From Trichoderma breve (taxonomy: Eukaryota; Ascomycota; Sordariomycetes; Hypocreales; Hypocreaceae): a stretch of 64,000 bases of DNA. The position numbers and the translations under genes are program-made. Positions 1 to 12,252 of the stretch are shown here, one piece after another. The notes below the pieces were generated by a model. It saw only the letters and a list, made by a program, of their open reading frames with translations. It made no database searches and had not been told where the DNA came from. Location of the stretch: NCBI RefSeq assembly GCF_028502605.1, contig NC_079233.1, positions 3,100,001 to 3,164,000 of the forward strand. Direction: 5' to 3'. Every line of letters starts with the position of its first letter. Position 1 is the first letter of the stretch.

Positions 1-426
1 TGGGCCGCACAGACAAAAAAGGACGTCGCCACCGGCAGCAGAGCAGTATCTACGAGTACAACAGCCGTCGCCTCGGGCCCTCCGGCCGACTGCCCGCCCG
101 ACGTCGAGACCCTTGGCCGGAGCACCTGGACGCTCCTCCATTCCATCGCGGCACAGTACCCAGAAACGCCCTCGCAGACGCAGAAGTCGGATCTGCTGGG
201 CTTTGTCGGGCTCTTCTCCAAGCTGTACCCGTGCTGGGTATGCGCTGAGGACTTCCAGGGCTACATGGCGCGGCAGAAGCCGCAGGTGAACAGCCGAGAC
301 GAGTTTTCGCAGTGGCTGTGCCGGGCTCACAACGACGTCAACAGGAAGCTTGGGAAGCCCGAGTTTGACTGTTCGAAATGGGATGAGCGCTGGAGGACTG
401 GGTGGAAGGATGGCCGATGCGATTGA
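1..426 (+). CDS. ERV1: FAD-linked sulfhydryl oxidase ERV1, 3' part
   Basis: The frame is open from the first base to TGA at 424-426 and gives the last 141 residues; the start lies outside the window. In the ERV/ALR family this flavoenzyme reoxidises Mia40 in the mitochondrial intermembrane space and passes electrons to cytochrome c. Visible family features are the stretch LGRSTWTLLHSIAAQYPE, the redox motif PCWVC at 229-243, and a distal cysteine pair 16 residues apart (codons 370 and 418) in the FDCSKWDERWRTGW region that staples the C-terminus in this family. The protein ends just after the second cysteine, as in other ERV1 proteins. No intron is visible in this part. The low-complexity Ser/Thr/Ala stretch before DCPPDVETLG is probably the linker after the N-terminal shuttle segment, which is not seen here. 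Confidence 0.93.
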   Translation, partial: WAAQTKKDVATGSRAVSTSTTAVASGPPADCPPDVETLGRSTWTLLHSIAAQYPETPSQTQKSDLLGFVGLFSKLYPCWVCAEDFQGYMARQKPQVNSRDEFSQWLCRAHNDVNRKLGKPEFDCSKWDERWRTGWKDGRCD

Positions 427-1530
427 ATTGCCACAGCCTTTGTCAATGGAAGAATTTGATGTGTACGATATGAAGGAGGAGGGAAATTCTTTTGGAAAAG
501 GGGGAAAGAACGAAAAATTGTATGATTACTAGCGGGTTGATGCATTGACAGCCATAGATGGACGGCGTTTTGGGAGCGTTGGGAGTTGGGAATAGGGGCA
601 ATAGACAGAGATGTCAGGCCGGGCCATGGTACGAGGTATCATGACTTGTGTGCGCATGGTGGCGAGAGCCTGCGAGCATGCCACGAGAGGAGAAGGAGAA
701 AATCTTTGCTCATACTCGCACCTCAACCTATCGACTTATCAATTCCACTATCAAATTTCGCAATCAGAACTCGCCAACCTGCGACTTCGTATGCATGGAC
801 TGGCTTAACTGGTTCCTGGGCCCGGTCGATACCGTGATTGCGGCTGGAGCCCAAGGCAAAAAACGGGGCGGCGGGCTGGTAATTGACCGGGCGTGGTGCC
901 GAGCAGTTGTCCGATGGAATCTAGATCGGAGGTCTTGGACGTCCATGGATGGTAATTGTCCGCTGAAACATGGCCTGGCCGACGGAGTATATTTTGGGAA
1001 TTACAGGGCCTACAGGGCTCAAAGCCTATCTCTGGCAATCAACAGGCCGGGTTTAGCGTCTGATAGCACTCTTCAAGTCTCTCCGGGTGCATTAGCGCAG
1101 GGAGTGGGCCAAGGCGTAAATGGTTCGAGAGTCGGCATTACATCACTATCATGACAGAGGCGCGTCCAAAGTGAGCTCATGCTTGCCGATGGCACGAGCA
1201 GCCTGCATTGGCGGGGCTCCTTCCCATCGCCGGTGCCGCATGTGGGTGTAGAACATCGATGATTCGTTTGCGATGGACGGCAAGTGTTGTTGAGCTGGAT
1301 TAGATTGGGAGTTGCCAATTAATATTAATATATATCTTGTCCTCGTTTAGCCTCTTCTTCTACAGACATCAGTCACATCATATACAATCGATCCATTCTC
1401 ACCTACGAGCAACACTCTCAATTCGCTCCTAAACTAAAGAGTGCTGGTCACTACTACAAAAACAACAACAAACTACATTCATCTCAACAAACAAAAAAAC
1501 AAACCAGACTCCTGATAGGCCTCCTCCAAC
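427..1530. other. Intergenic region between ERV1 and PDC
   Basis: No convincing gene is seen in 1.1 kb. It holds the ERV1 3' flank and the PDC promoter and leader. The overlapping short ORFs at 586-1154 have no recognisable domains. Confidence 0.6.
1318..1530 (+). promoter_or_regulatory. Core promoter and leader of pyruvate decarboxylase
   Basis: An AT-rich TATA-like stretch (1319-1335) is followed by a pyrimidine-rich segment (1350-1400) and an A/C-rich leader just before the ATG at 1531. This arrangement is common in strongly expressed fungal metabolic genes. The transcription start itself cannot be seen. Confidence 0.5.
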
Positions 1531-3463
1531 ATGGGTGCAAACATCAACATCCGGGTGCAGAACCTCGAGCAGCCCATCGACGTTGCCGAGTATCTCTTCC
1601 GGCGACTTCACCAAATCGGTGTCCGCTCCGTTCACGGCCTTCCTGGCGACTACAACCTCATTGCTCTCGACTACCTGCCCTCATGCGGTCTCAAGTGGGT
1701 TGGCAGTGTTAACGAGCTTAATGCTGGTGAGTCTTGATAAATGAATACCATCTATATCTCATCAATTGTGACATTCTCTTACTAATTGACCCCTGCCTTG
1801 TAGCTTATGCCGCCGATGGATATGCTCGTGTCAAGCAGATGGGTGCCCTCATCACCACCTTTGGTGTTGGAGAGCTCTCCGCTATCAACGGCGTTGCTGG
1901 TGCCTTCTCCGAGCACATCCCCGTCGTCCACATTGTCGGTTGCCCTTCCACCATCTCGCAGCGAAACGGCATGCTCCTTCACCACACGCTCGGAAACGGC
2001 GACTTCAATGTCTTTGCCAACATGAGCGCCCAAATCTCTTGCGAAGTTGCCAAGCTCACCAACCCGGCTGAAATCGCAACTCAGATCGATCACGCTCTCC
2101 GAGTTTGCTATATCCGCTCTCGACCTATCTACATCATGCTCCCTACCGATATGGTTCAGGCCAAGGTTGAGGGTGCCAGGCTCGACACGCCAATTGATCT
2201 TTCAGAGCCCGACAATGAGCCCGAGAGTGAAGACTACGTCGTCGACGTCGTTCTCAAGTACCTCCGAGCTGCAAAGAACCCCGTCATTCTTGTTGATGCT
2301 TGTGCCATCCGCCATCGTGTCCTTGAGGAGGTCCACAATCTCATTGAAAAGACCAACCTTCCCGTCTTTGTCACTCCCATGGGCAAGGGTGCTGTCAACG
2401 AAGAGCACCCGACTTATGGTGGTGTTTATGCCGGTGCCGGTTCTTCACCCCCTCAAGCCCAGGAGATTGTCGAGTCCTCAGATCTCATCTTGACAATTGG
2501 TGCCCTCAAGGTGTGTATATTCACTTCAACCTATACTCGTATTGCTCATCTACTAACCTCTTCATCAGAGCGATTTCAACACTGCTGGCTTCTCCTACCG
2601 CACCTCTCAACTGAACACAATCGATCTCCACAGTGACCACTGTGTTGTCAAGTATTCGACATATCCAGGTGTTTCAATGAGGGGAGTGCTGCAAAAGGTT
2701 ATTAAGCAGATCAGCGCCTCCGAGCTCAATGTTCAGCCATCGCCAGTTGTCCAGAACGAAATTCCCAAGGCTGTAGATGACTCACCCGTCATCTCTCAAG
2801 CCTACCTCTGGCCACGCGTTGGTCAATTCCTTCAGAAGAACGACATTGTCATCACAGAAACTGGCACTGCCAACTTTGGTATCTGGGATACCAAGTTCCC
2901 AGCTGGCGTTACCGCGCTCAGCCAGGTCCTCTGGGGAAGTATTGGTTGGTCCGTCGGTGCCTGCCAAGGAGCTGCCCTTGCAGCAGCCGATGACAACAGC
3001 GGCCGCAGAACTATCCTCTTTGTAGGCGACGGCTCGTTCCAACTCACAGCCCAAGAGCTGAGCACAATGATTCGTCTCAAATTAAAGCCCATTATGTAAG
3101 TCACAACCATAATCTCGGGCACGCCTAGCTCTACCAGACAGTCACTGACCTTATTTTCCTAGCTTCGTCATTTGCAACGATGGCTTTACCATTGAGCGTT
3201 TCATCCACGGTATGGAGGCCGAGTACAACGACATCTCTAACTGGGATTTCAAGGCCTTGGTTGACGTCTTTGGCGGATCCAAGACTGCCAAGAAGTTTGC
3301 CGTCAAGACCAAGGAGGAACTGGAGAAGCTTCTCACAGATCCCACATTCAACGCGGCAGAATGCCTTCAGTTTGTCGAGCTGTACATGCCCAAGGAAGAC
3401 GCCCCGCGAGCATTGATCATGACTGCAGAAGCTAGCGCCAAGAACAACGCCAAATTGGAGTAA
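1531..3463 (+). CDS. PDC1: Pyruvate decarboxylase
   Basis: Thiamine-diphosphate enzyme that decarboxylates pyruvate to acetaldehyde in the cytosol, the entry to ethanol fermentation. Four exons were rebuilt: 1531-1726, 1804-2510, 2569-3095 and 3163-3463, giving 576 aa, normal for the family. The N-terminal domain holds the catalytic glutamate at about residue 62 ([14 protein letters not shown], formed across the first splice junction). The double histidine [10 protein letters not shown] follows. The C-terminal TPP and magnesium motif runs from GDGS to NDGFTIE and is split by intron 3. The first intron splits an Ala codon (G|CT). ATG 1531 is chosen because the sequence after it matches the PDC N-terminus. 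It is followed by about 640 nt of AT-rich spacer before TAN1. In filamentous fungi PDC is usually induced by glucose or low oxygen; no specific operator could be assigned. Confidence 0.97.
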
Positions 3464-4102
3464 CCTGAACCGACATAAGATTTTATCGGTACCTTAGGAG
3501 AATAATAGACCTGACAAAGCGGATCAAGGCAGGCACTGATCGTTAATAAGGCAGGATTGGATGGAAGGTTTTCAAAATGATAAAAACGATACATGGTTTA
3601 ACAGGATGTTTCATAAATATGAATTTCAAGTTGATATCCCTTTTTAATTATCAGTTTCAACATTGTGGTATGACTTGTGTATAAGACCTAGTACATGCAT
3701 CAGAATAATCCACAGCTGTAAAACCTATTGTTTTAAAGTTATTTTTACTTTGGCGTATAATTTGGCATTTAATTGAAGAAGCTTAAATCTCGCCTAAAAA
3801 AATCTTTACCTGACAGGCGGAATTTCAACATCTCACGGTAATGTGCCTTCACCAAAGCTTGAGTCTGCAAGCATGAGATATCCAATCACGTGCTTTCGTG
3901 AAAAAATACTGAGAGTTGTCGTGAGTACCCAGCTTTTCTCACAATTGCCGCCAACATAGATGTACCAGGTACCCACTCACCGTATCTAATCGCGAGCCTC
4001 AAATAAGCTGTGCCCAGCGCTGCAAGGCTCATCAAACTTTCATAAAAGAGCTTCAGATCATCATTTAACCCATCCATATTCGAAGCAAATCGATCAATTG
4101 AG
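3464..4102. other. Intergenic region between PDC and TAN1
   Basis: AT-rich 3' flank of PDC followed by the promoter of the TAN1-like gene. No gene or RNA recognised. Confidence 0.6.
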
Positions 4103-5368
4103 ATGGCAGATTCCGCTTCAAAAAGAAAACAGGGTCCTGGTGGCCCTGATGGCTCTGCGCTGAAGAAGAGAAAGGTATGATGATTGATGAATACCTTGTA
4201 TTACACATTCAAAGGAAAACTCTTGCCTCGTGTCTATGACTCTGGAGATGCTGACATTGGGATAATGAACATAGGAGGGCGCGGCTGGGAGATGGAAAAC
4301 GCCGGCTCAAAAGGCAAAGCACGCTTCTTGGGCGGAAATGGGCAAGACGCTTGAGGTGGGCGATGAGGGCATCTGGGTTACCTATGCGAGGGGCATGAAG
4401 GGCAAGGCAGTCCGAGAGTTTAAAGCCTTGTGTGACGAGTACGGCGAGAAACTGTACGGCATCAAGCCGCCAGTAGACGAATCAGAGCCGAAATCAGGAG
4501 ACGAGGACGAAGACATTGAGGCGTCCATCCAGAAGGAGCTCGAGGCCATGAAGGCGCCTAAGCAGCCCCAGCCGAGAGGCGTCTTCTCGCCGGTGTCCGT
4601 CGCGATAGAGTGCGTCTTCTTTATGAAGACGATGAGGCCGGTGGATCCTTGCCAGCTTGTGCTTGAGATTTGTAGGGACGCGACGGGGTGCGAGAGCGCG
4701 AAGGATCGTAAGTGCAAGTATATTAATCGGTTGACGCCTGTGGTGGATACGGAGAAGGCGAGTGAGAAAGGGGTGCAGAGGGTGGCGAGGAAGGTTCTGG
4801 CGTCTTTTTTTAGCTTGAATGAGGAGGAGAAGGGGAAGGATGAGGATGAGGAAGAGGAAAAGAAGCCAGAGGAGGCGTCAAATGGGGTGGAGGAGGTGAA
4901 GGAGACGGTGCCAGAGACGGTGACCCGAAATGCTGAGACAGACGCTCCTTTTACGGTAAGTTGTGTCCGACTGAGAAGAGATTTTCTTTTCTTTGCTCGA
5001 ATGAGATTTGGCTAACTGAAATTGATGTCCAAACAGTACGCTATACGACCTACCATGAGAAACCACTCCATCTTGGAATCACAGGCCGTTATCAAAATGG
5101 TTGCCGGCATGGTCAAGCCTGAGCACAAGGTCAACCTCAAGAACCCGGACAAGGTCATTCTCGTCGAGATATTCCAGGTTTGTCCAACATCCATGAAGTG
5201 GAAGATGTGTGGAGAACTAACCAACTATGATGCTAGTTGTTTTGCGGCGTCTCTGTGGTCGATGGCAAGGAATGGGAGGAGCTCAAGCGGTATAACATCA
5301 ATGTTCTCTATGGCATGGCGGGGGAACAGAAGAGCGGCAAGGCTGCGAAGCCTGCCTCGGAGGAGTGA
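4103..5368 (+). CDS. TAN1: TAN1-like THUMP-domain tRNA acetylation factor
   Basis: Homolog of yeast Tan1 and human THUMPD1, the adaptor that brings tRNA to the acetyltransferase Kre33/NAT10 for N4-acetylcytidine at position 12 of tRNA-Ser and tRNA-Leu. Four exons: 4103-4174, 4275-4955, 5037-5177 and 5237-5368, giving 341 aa. The N-terminus is a short Lys-rich tail (KRKQGP, then KKRK). The middle has the family block GIWVTYARGMKGKAVREFKAL, then an acidic linker. The C-terminal THUMP domain is seen in YAIRPTMRNH, LKNPDKVILVEIFQ and CGVSVVDGKEWEELKRYN. Exons 3 and 4 are in phase 0. A Glu/Lys-rich insert (about residues 210-250) precedes the THUMP core. The 3' end faces the ECD gene 255 nt away. 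Confidence 0.9.
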
Positions 5369-5623
5369 ACAGTTGCATGAGATTTGGAGTGTTTATGATA
5401 TAAAACAAGTAGATGAGCATTTGCATTCTAATGGACAACTTGGGTTTCGGAGACGATGCTTGATATGGCTCTTTATTATACGGTCGCTATATAAGGTTCA
5501 CCACTCTCATATTGTACATATAAAACAGGCTCCAAGACCTTGGTATTCCTGGTATTTAACTAGCATTAAAAGCAGAGTGCATCAACAAGATCCAATGGCA
5601 CAACTTACACCGCGCTACCTAAG

Positions 5624-7568
5624 CTATCGCCCATTACCCACGCCTTCGCTGCCGCTGTCTTCATCACGGGGCAGCTGGAACCCCATGAGCCCCATGAGAT
5701 TTCCCGCAGGGCCAGCCATACCTCCCTGGCTCTTGAAGCTCTCGAGAAGATTCTTGGCCAGGTTATAGTCAATGTCGACCTCGCCGTCCTCGTCATCGGT
5801 GGAATTTGCCGCGTGGCTGCTCTCTCCTTGTAGCGGCTGTTTCTGCTTCTGTTTGCTCTTACTCTTCTCCTTCTCTTGCTCTACGCTCTCCTTTGACTTT
5901 ATCGCGCGCTCGGTAGTTGGCGGATCGAGCTGGAGGGTGCCGTACTCTTTGAGCTCGGCCTCCATGCGAGAAGCGAGCTCTTGTATATCTCTGTCCTCTT
6001 CTGCATCGCTATCGGTGCGGTCCTCGGCCGTTTCAACCTTGCGAGCCTCTCCTCCTTTTTTAGGGTTTGCTGTAGCGATGCCCATCATTTCTTTCATCAT
6101 GTTGGAGAATGCTTCTTCATCGAAGCTCACCTCCTCATCTTGATCTTCTTCATCATCCTCGTCATCATCGTCGACGTCCATTCTATCAAGCTCAGCACCA
6201 TCAAGGCCCGCATCATCATCGTTAAGGAAAGCCTCAAAACGCGAGACAATCTTTCTCAGGTTCTCTTGTGTCTGAGCTTCGCCAAAGCCAGATGCCGCCT
6301 TTGAAGACGAAGCATGAGCTTGCTTTCCTTCTAATTCACGCTCAAAGTCTTCATAATTAATGTCAAGCCACGAATCATCGTCGTCCCGACCAGCATTCTC
6401 CCACAGCTTTATGTCTTCGTTAGATGGCAAACATGAGCTTCCATCCTCTTGTAGATCCTCCAACATGATGGCCATCTCGCGGACGACTCTGCTCTTGCTA
6501 CTCTCTGCATTGACTGCGAGCATCTCGAATCCACAAGTGAGCTTCATGCCAGTCTCTAGATGTTCGAATTTTTTCTGATCTTCTTTTGAAAGCAGCTCCA
6601 CGTTTGTATTTTTCCGGAGTAAGGCCTCCCACCTTGGTGGTGTGTCGAATCTTTGAGACTTTAGCTGAGCAAAAAGGGTTTTGCTGAATCGTACACTGAC
6701 TGTAACGAGATCTTCTGGTGGAAATTGCAAAGAGGCCGATGAAGATAGAATGGGCTTCAGCGAGTTGGCATCTCTCAAGTAAAAATGCTCAACGGCAGGG
6801 GCAATGATCTTTGGCAGAGCATGTAAAATGTAGGCCACTGGCCTGGGGATCGTGACAAGAGCATGGTGGATAGAGTTGGAGATTTGATCCGGATACTTTT
6901 TCAATCTGTGAAATGCTTCAGAATCGATGGCAGGGAGGTGGACGAGGGCGTCAGGATTTGATCGTAGAAATGAGACAGCCTGTAGGAGGGACAGTTGTTC
7001 GGACTCTCCACCCTTGGAGTTGAGAGGTATAAGAAAGATCTTTCCAAGATGTATCCATACACGGTAGCGATCAATCTCCGGGCTCAGCCACCTAGGAAGC
7101 ACATTGGCCGCTTCGACCAGGAGGAATTCTCCATCAGAGTCTCCTACTCGAAGCCAGAGATCGGGATGGGCTTTAGTCAGTTCACAGAGAATGTAGACAA
7201 TGAGCCATTCATCCTCAATGGCATCTCCATAGTCAGTGGTGCCATGAAGAAATAACAGTCCTAGAGATGGGGAGTCAGAGCAACCTTGCATTGAAACTGC
7301 AGTTGCACAGCCATGGGCCGCTGTAGAGAGAGAACTTACCATGTTCGCTCTTCAGCGAAATCTCAAATCCCTCACGCTGCCAGATGTAGTCTTTTGTATG
7401 TGACTGAACGAGCTCAACTGCTGCTTTCCGAATAGTTTCAAGGCGAGTACGTGTTTTTCGAGCCTCGGATTGCTGGTTCTCCACGACAAAGAGCATGTAC
7501 TCGACGGTGTTTTCAGAGAGCTGCTCTACGGCCGTTTCCGTCTCGCCGACATTGCCGTCGTTGGACAT
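5624..7568 (-). CDS. SGT1/ecdysoneless family protein
   Basis: Member of the ECD (SGT1, PF07093) family, known in animals and fission yeast as a nuclear and cytoplasmic factor linked to cell cycle control and pre-mRNA splicing through Prp8. Two exons (7568-7340 and 7260-5624, 621 aa) are joined by an 79-nt intron with donor GTAAGT. The N-terminal family block is NTVEYMLFVV. The conserved stretch after the junction runs from SEHGLLFLHGTT to WLIVYILCELTKAHPDLWLRV, followed by LPRWLSPE and RVWIH. The C-terminal half is acidic, with DDDDSWLDINYEDFE and a long Asp/Glu run near residues 440-460, and then Lys/Gln-rich. The yeast gene named SGT1 in this family is distinct from the Hsp90 co-chaperone SGT1, so no symbol is assigned. 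Convergent with TAN1. Confidence 0.9.
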
Positions 7569-8258
7569 GCTTTATCGTGAGGAGGGGCACCCGTACTGAT
7601 TTGTAGTCATCTGCATGGCGAAAAGATTAATATTGACAAGACATCAAGTTTTGAGTGCAGCTGGAAGAGATGTAAGTTTGAGATGGAGTGCCGTCTTGAT
7701 TTAGGCCCCACGCTGGCAGGCTCTTATACACCCGCCTATCAAAATTCTTTTAGTGCTGGCTACTGTATAACATCTACAGTTTGGCAATTATAACGATGCA
7801 CGTCTGGATTTCTCCTCAAGTATCCTGGTTTGTAATTGTACTGCCACCATGGCAATTGTCAATGCATATATAAAATTACAAGTCGTATTCTTAAAGATAA
7901 CGTTATATACTCGGTGCTCAAGATGGATTCACAGCCATGTACATGCCTTGTCCCAGTAGCGCATGATGGGCGCCATTAGTCATGCCCGCTGTTAGCTGCC
8001 TAACTGCCTAGCTGATTTTACCCCACGACGCGGTCAACGCGGTCAACGCGCAAGAACAAATTAATGGACTTGGACAAGCCTCATCGCATCGCTTATCGGC
8101 CAGAGGAGTTTGCAGGATGCATGCGACAGTGAGATGGGGCTCTGCTAATGCGTTAATGTAATCAATACTCTTCAATCATCGAGCGTTGCATCCCTCCAGC
8201 CTTATCTTGCACTTCCCGATCTGTGTGACTGGTGCCAACCCGCAGACCACCATCGGCC
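7569..8258. other. Divergent promoter region between ECD and SMC6
   Basis: 690 nt between two divergent start codons. A short direct repeat of the 9-mer cgcggtcaa lies at about 8029-8047. No gene seen. Confidence 0.6.
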
Positions 8259-11200
8259 ATGGCGCCTCTCAAGCGATCACGAAGAGCCTCAGGCCAACAG
8301 GATGAAATCACAGGCATCACTGAAGCGCGTGCATCAATGGCCAATGGCATGCAGCCGGTATGTATGTTAGCATGCTGGGCAATCATTCGTTGGCTAACCG
8401 CAGGCGGCAGAGAAAACGAGTCCGGTTATCCGCTGATGACAGAGCAGAGGGTTCGAGCAGTAGAGCAGCAGAGACGAGACGAGACGATGGTTCATCTAGT
8501 TCCGAGAGCGAAAACGACGATGGAGACGACGATGACGACGCTCCGGCGTCTCCCCCCCAGACACAATACGAACTTATGAGAGACAATGGCTTCCGGCACC
8601 TTCAGCATACGGATTGGGACGACCAGCAAGCTACGCAGAAGCTGATGCGCCGCACCACGACACAGACCCTCGAAAACAACATGGTTGCCGAGAGTGGCAT
8701 CATTGAAAGCATCACCTGCTACAACTTCATGTGCCACGAACGACTGCATGTGGAACTTGGTCCCTTGATCAACTTCATCGTGGGAGAAAACGGCAGTGGC
8801 AAGAGCGCTGTCTTGACGGCTCTAACACTATGCCTCGGTGGCAAGGCTAGTGATACCAACAGAGGTGGTAGCTTAAAGTCCTTTGTCAAGGAGGGACGCG
8901 AGCAAGGAAGCCTTGTTGTCAAGATCAAGAACGCTGGAACCGATGCATACCAACCCGACATCTACGGACCATCCATCACCGTCGAACGCCATTTTTCCAA
9001 ATCTGGCAGCAGTGGTTTCAAGATCAAGACGGACCAGGGCAAGGTCGTCTCAACCAAAAAGCAGGAAGTTGATGAAATCTCGGAGTGGTATGCCTTGCAG
9101 ATAGGAAACCCCCTGACAGTCCTCTCCCAAGACAATGCGCGACAGTTCCTCAATGCCGCAACCCCAGCGCAAAAGTACAAGTATTTCGTTTCTGGTGTCC
9201 AACTGGAGCAACTGGACAATGACTATAAAATGTCTCAAGACACATTGGACAAGACGCTCATTCTCCGCGAGGATCTCAACGAGAAGATTGGCCATGTCAA
9301 AAAGGAAATGGACGATGCCCAACGACTTGCCGAGATAGCCCAGAAGAACCAGGGCCTTCGCGAAAAGGCAAGGCACTATCGAAACCAGCTTGTCTGGTCA
9401 CAGGTTGTCGAGCGGGAAAGAGAATTAGAACAGCGCAACGCCGACTTGAACAGGCGCGACGAAGAGCTCATTTCCTGGGAGGCGGACTGCGAAAAGGCGA
9501 CGGAAGCCCTTGCCAAAGAGGAAGAGAAGCTGGCTCGGGTTCAAGAGGCCCGAGAAGCTCTCGGCAATGAAGAAAACACGTTTGAAGAGACAATGTTGGA
9601 GGCAGAGGCTGCGTGGAATGACGCCAAGAGGAAGCAAACAGAACTGCAGCGCGAAGAGCGAGATGCCCACATGCGGTTGAAGACCCTCCGGACAGACATG
9701 CAATCCTGTGAGAGCAAGATTAAAGAGGAAGAAAAACGCTTAGACGGCGCATCGGGCTCTGCACGCGCACAGAAAGACCAGGAGCTCTCCGAGGCACAAG
9801 CGCAGGAGAAGAGAATAAATGAAGAAATCAGTGAGGCCAGGGCCAGGGCGCCAATGTATTCCGAAAAAATAAACGCAGCCAAAGAAGCGGCAAAGAGAGC
9901 TGGTGAATTGCTGCAACAAAAGAAAAAGGAGGTAGTAATGGCGCAAAGGGGGGTCAAAGATCTCGAGCAGAGCAGCGGCTCAGCCCTTGATGGATATGAT
10001 GCAGACCTCATAAGACTGGCCAAGGCCATTGAAAGGGAAACCGGTTTCGAAAGCAAGCCGCTGGGTCCCCTTGGCACGCATGTTACCCTCCGAAAGCCTG
10101 AGTGGTCTGGCATCCTCGAAAAAACTTTTGGTGAGAATCTGAATGCATTTGTCGTGCAGAGCAAGAGAGACCAAACAAAGCTGTCAAATCTGATTCAACG
10201 CATGGGCCTAAGGAAACAGCCGCCAATCTATATCGCGTATGGAGGCACAATTGATACCAGCGCCCAAGAGCCAGATCCCGAATTCGACACCATTCTCAGA
10301 GTGCTGGCATTCGACAATGAGCTCGTTCGGTCGCAGCTTGTTATCAATAACCAGATCGAAAAAGTCATCCTAGTCAAGGACCGTCTTGAAGCGGAGCGAG
10401 TCATGATCGATAACAACGGTCCTCCTCGAAACGTGGTGGCGTGTATCTGCTTCCACGACGGCAGAGGGAAACGTGGCCATGGACTGAGAATCACAAACCG
10501 TTTCGGAACTATAGGCACAAGTCCTGTTACACCAACTAACTTGGCTCCTCGAATGCAATCAGATTCTGCTCAGCGGCTTCTTGTGCAAAAGGAGAACCTC
10601 AGGCAACTAGGTTTGGAGGTGAAAGATCTGATGATCGAGGAGCGGCAAGCGCGTCAGCGATTGGAGGGCTGCGAGGCCGACCTCAAAGCGCATCAAAACA
10701 AACTCAAGGATTTGGAAAGTGATATACGCCGAATCCAGGCGGATATTCAGCGGATATCACTGGATCTGGATGCGTTCGAGGGCGTTGACGGGCGTCTTGT
10801 GGCACTGCGGGAGGAGCGAGAAGCGAAACAAACCGAAGAGGAGCAGCTTGGTCTGCAGTACGGCAACCTGAAACTGGAAAAGCGAGAGCTGAGCAAGAAG
10901 GCGGAAGAGGCTAAGGCACGTCTCGATGCTGAAAAGGACATTCGCAAGGATCACCAAAGCCGCGTGGCCAAGGCAGAAGACAAAGTCAAGAAACATGAGT
11001 CGTTTAGGAAGATTGCAGTCGCTCAAAAGAATGCCGCCTTTGAGAGGCGGGATATCGAGATCAACGAGAGGCGGCGGGCAGAGGCCAAGCGCGACCAGAA
11101 GATTGCTGAGGTGGCCGACTTCATCCAACAAGCCGAGCAAGTATCTCCGGATCGTGTTCATATTCCTGAAGACGAAACATATGCAAGTCTCGAGATCAAG

Positions 11201-11985
11201 TACGCAAAGGTTTGCGAGCAGCTAGCACAGCGAGAGGCTCGACAAGGAGCCACAGACCAACAGATTTACGACCGAGCTGTCGAGGCCAGAACGCGATACG
11301 AGGATGTGATGAAGAAGACGAGAGACGTGGATGACACCATTGCGAGCTTGAAGCAAGCCATCGAACACCGACTTCACCTATGGAGAATGTTTCAGAGACA
11401 AATCAGCGCTCGGATACGAATTCAGTTCAGTTATCTATTGAGTGAGCGTGGGTTCAGAGGCAAGATCGACATTGACCACCGCAACAGGAAGGTAAACCTC
11501 CAGATTGAGCCCGACAAGACACGAAAGAGCTCGTCTGGCCGCAACACCAAGACGTTATCGGGAGGCGAAAAGTCATTCTCTTCAATATGCATGCTTCTCT
11601 CCGTGTGGGAAGCCATTGGATCACCAATACGATGTCTGGATGAGTTTGACGTCTTCATGGATAATGTGAACCGTGCAATTAGCACAAACATGCTGGTAAG
11701 TCATTTACTGCGGATTTACGAAAAAGGGAAACGTGACTTGAGAGTGAGCTGCTAATTGAATGGTATTACAATACAGGTGGATGCTGCTCGACGATCAGTA
11801 TCGCGGCAATACATCTTGATCACTCCGAACGCTATTGAGGGCCGAGCTAGGCTGGATAAAGATGTCAAGATTATTCGGTCAGTTTCATTGGCATTCGAAT
11901 CTTTCTAGCGAATTGCGATTTTTATGGCTAACTCTCTACTCTATCTTACAGCTTGACCGATCCCCGCCAGCGAACCCTAATCTAG
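8259..11985 (+). CDS. SMC6: Structural maintenance of chromosomes protein 6
   Basis: ATPase arm of the SMC5/6 complex, which acts in DNA repair, replication-fork restart and rDNA stability. Four exons: 8259-8357, 8411-11695, 11777-11877 and 11952-11985, giving 1172 aa, usual for the family. Order of parts: basic and acidic tail (RKRVRLS, then poly-Asp near residue 85), Walker A GENGSGKSAVLTAL at about 155, first coiled coil to about 530, hinge (about 540-720), second coiled coil, ABC signature LSGGEKSF at about 1083, and Walker B RCLDEFDVFMDN at about 1107. Intron 1 uses the AG at 8409-8410; the nearer AG at 8402-8403 would give a stop within a few codons. The last two introns split the region after Walker B, and the final exon adds only LTDPRQRTLI. 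Faces COQ9 tail to tail. Confidence 0.96.
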
Positions 11986-12252
11986 AGTCAGAGCCTGCCA
12001 CGTATGGCCGGGCTGTGAGTATATTTCGTGGGCAAGGTGTACTAGAGAGTTTTTGCAATACTTCTGGGACGCTGCTTCATTCGTGGGCGGTTAAAAAAAC
12101 AATAGGCAAATGTGTATATACATGAAACGGTGGCGAGCAAACTCGTCGGGAGTTGGGGAGCCTTGAGATGCTGATACTATTGTACATGATTCTTATGACT
12201 TAAAATTAGACAGGGATGAGGATGTGGCTTAATGCGGATTGTGTCTAGAACG

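Noticed and set aside
9541..10164. 207-codon frame opposite SMC6
   Set aside because: Ser-rich shadow of coiled-coil codons on the other strand.
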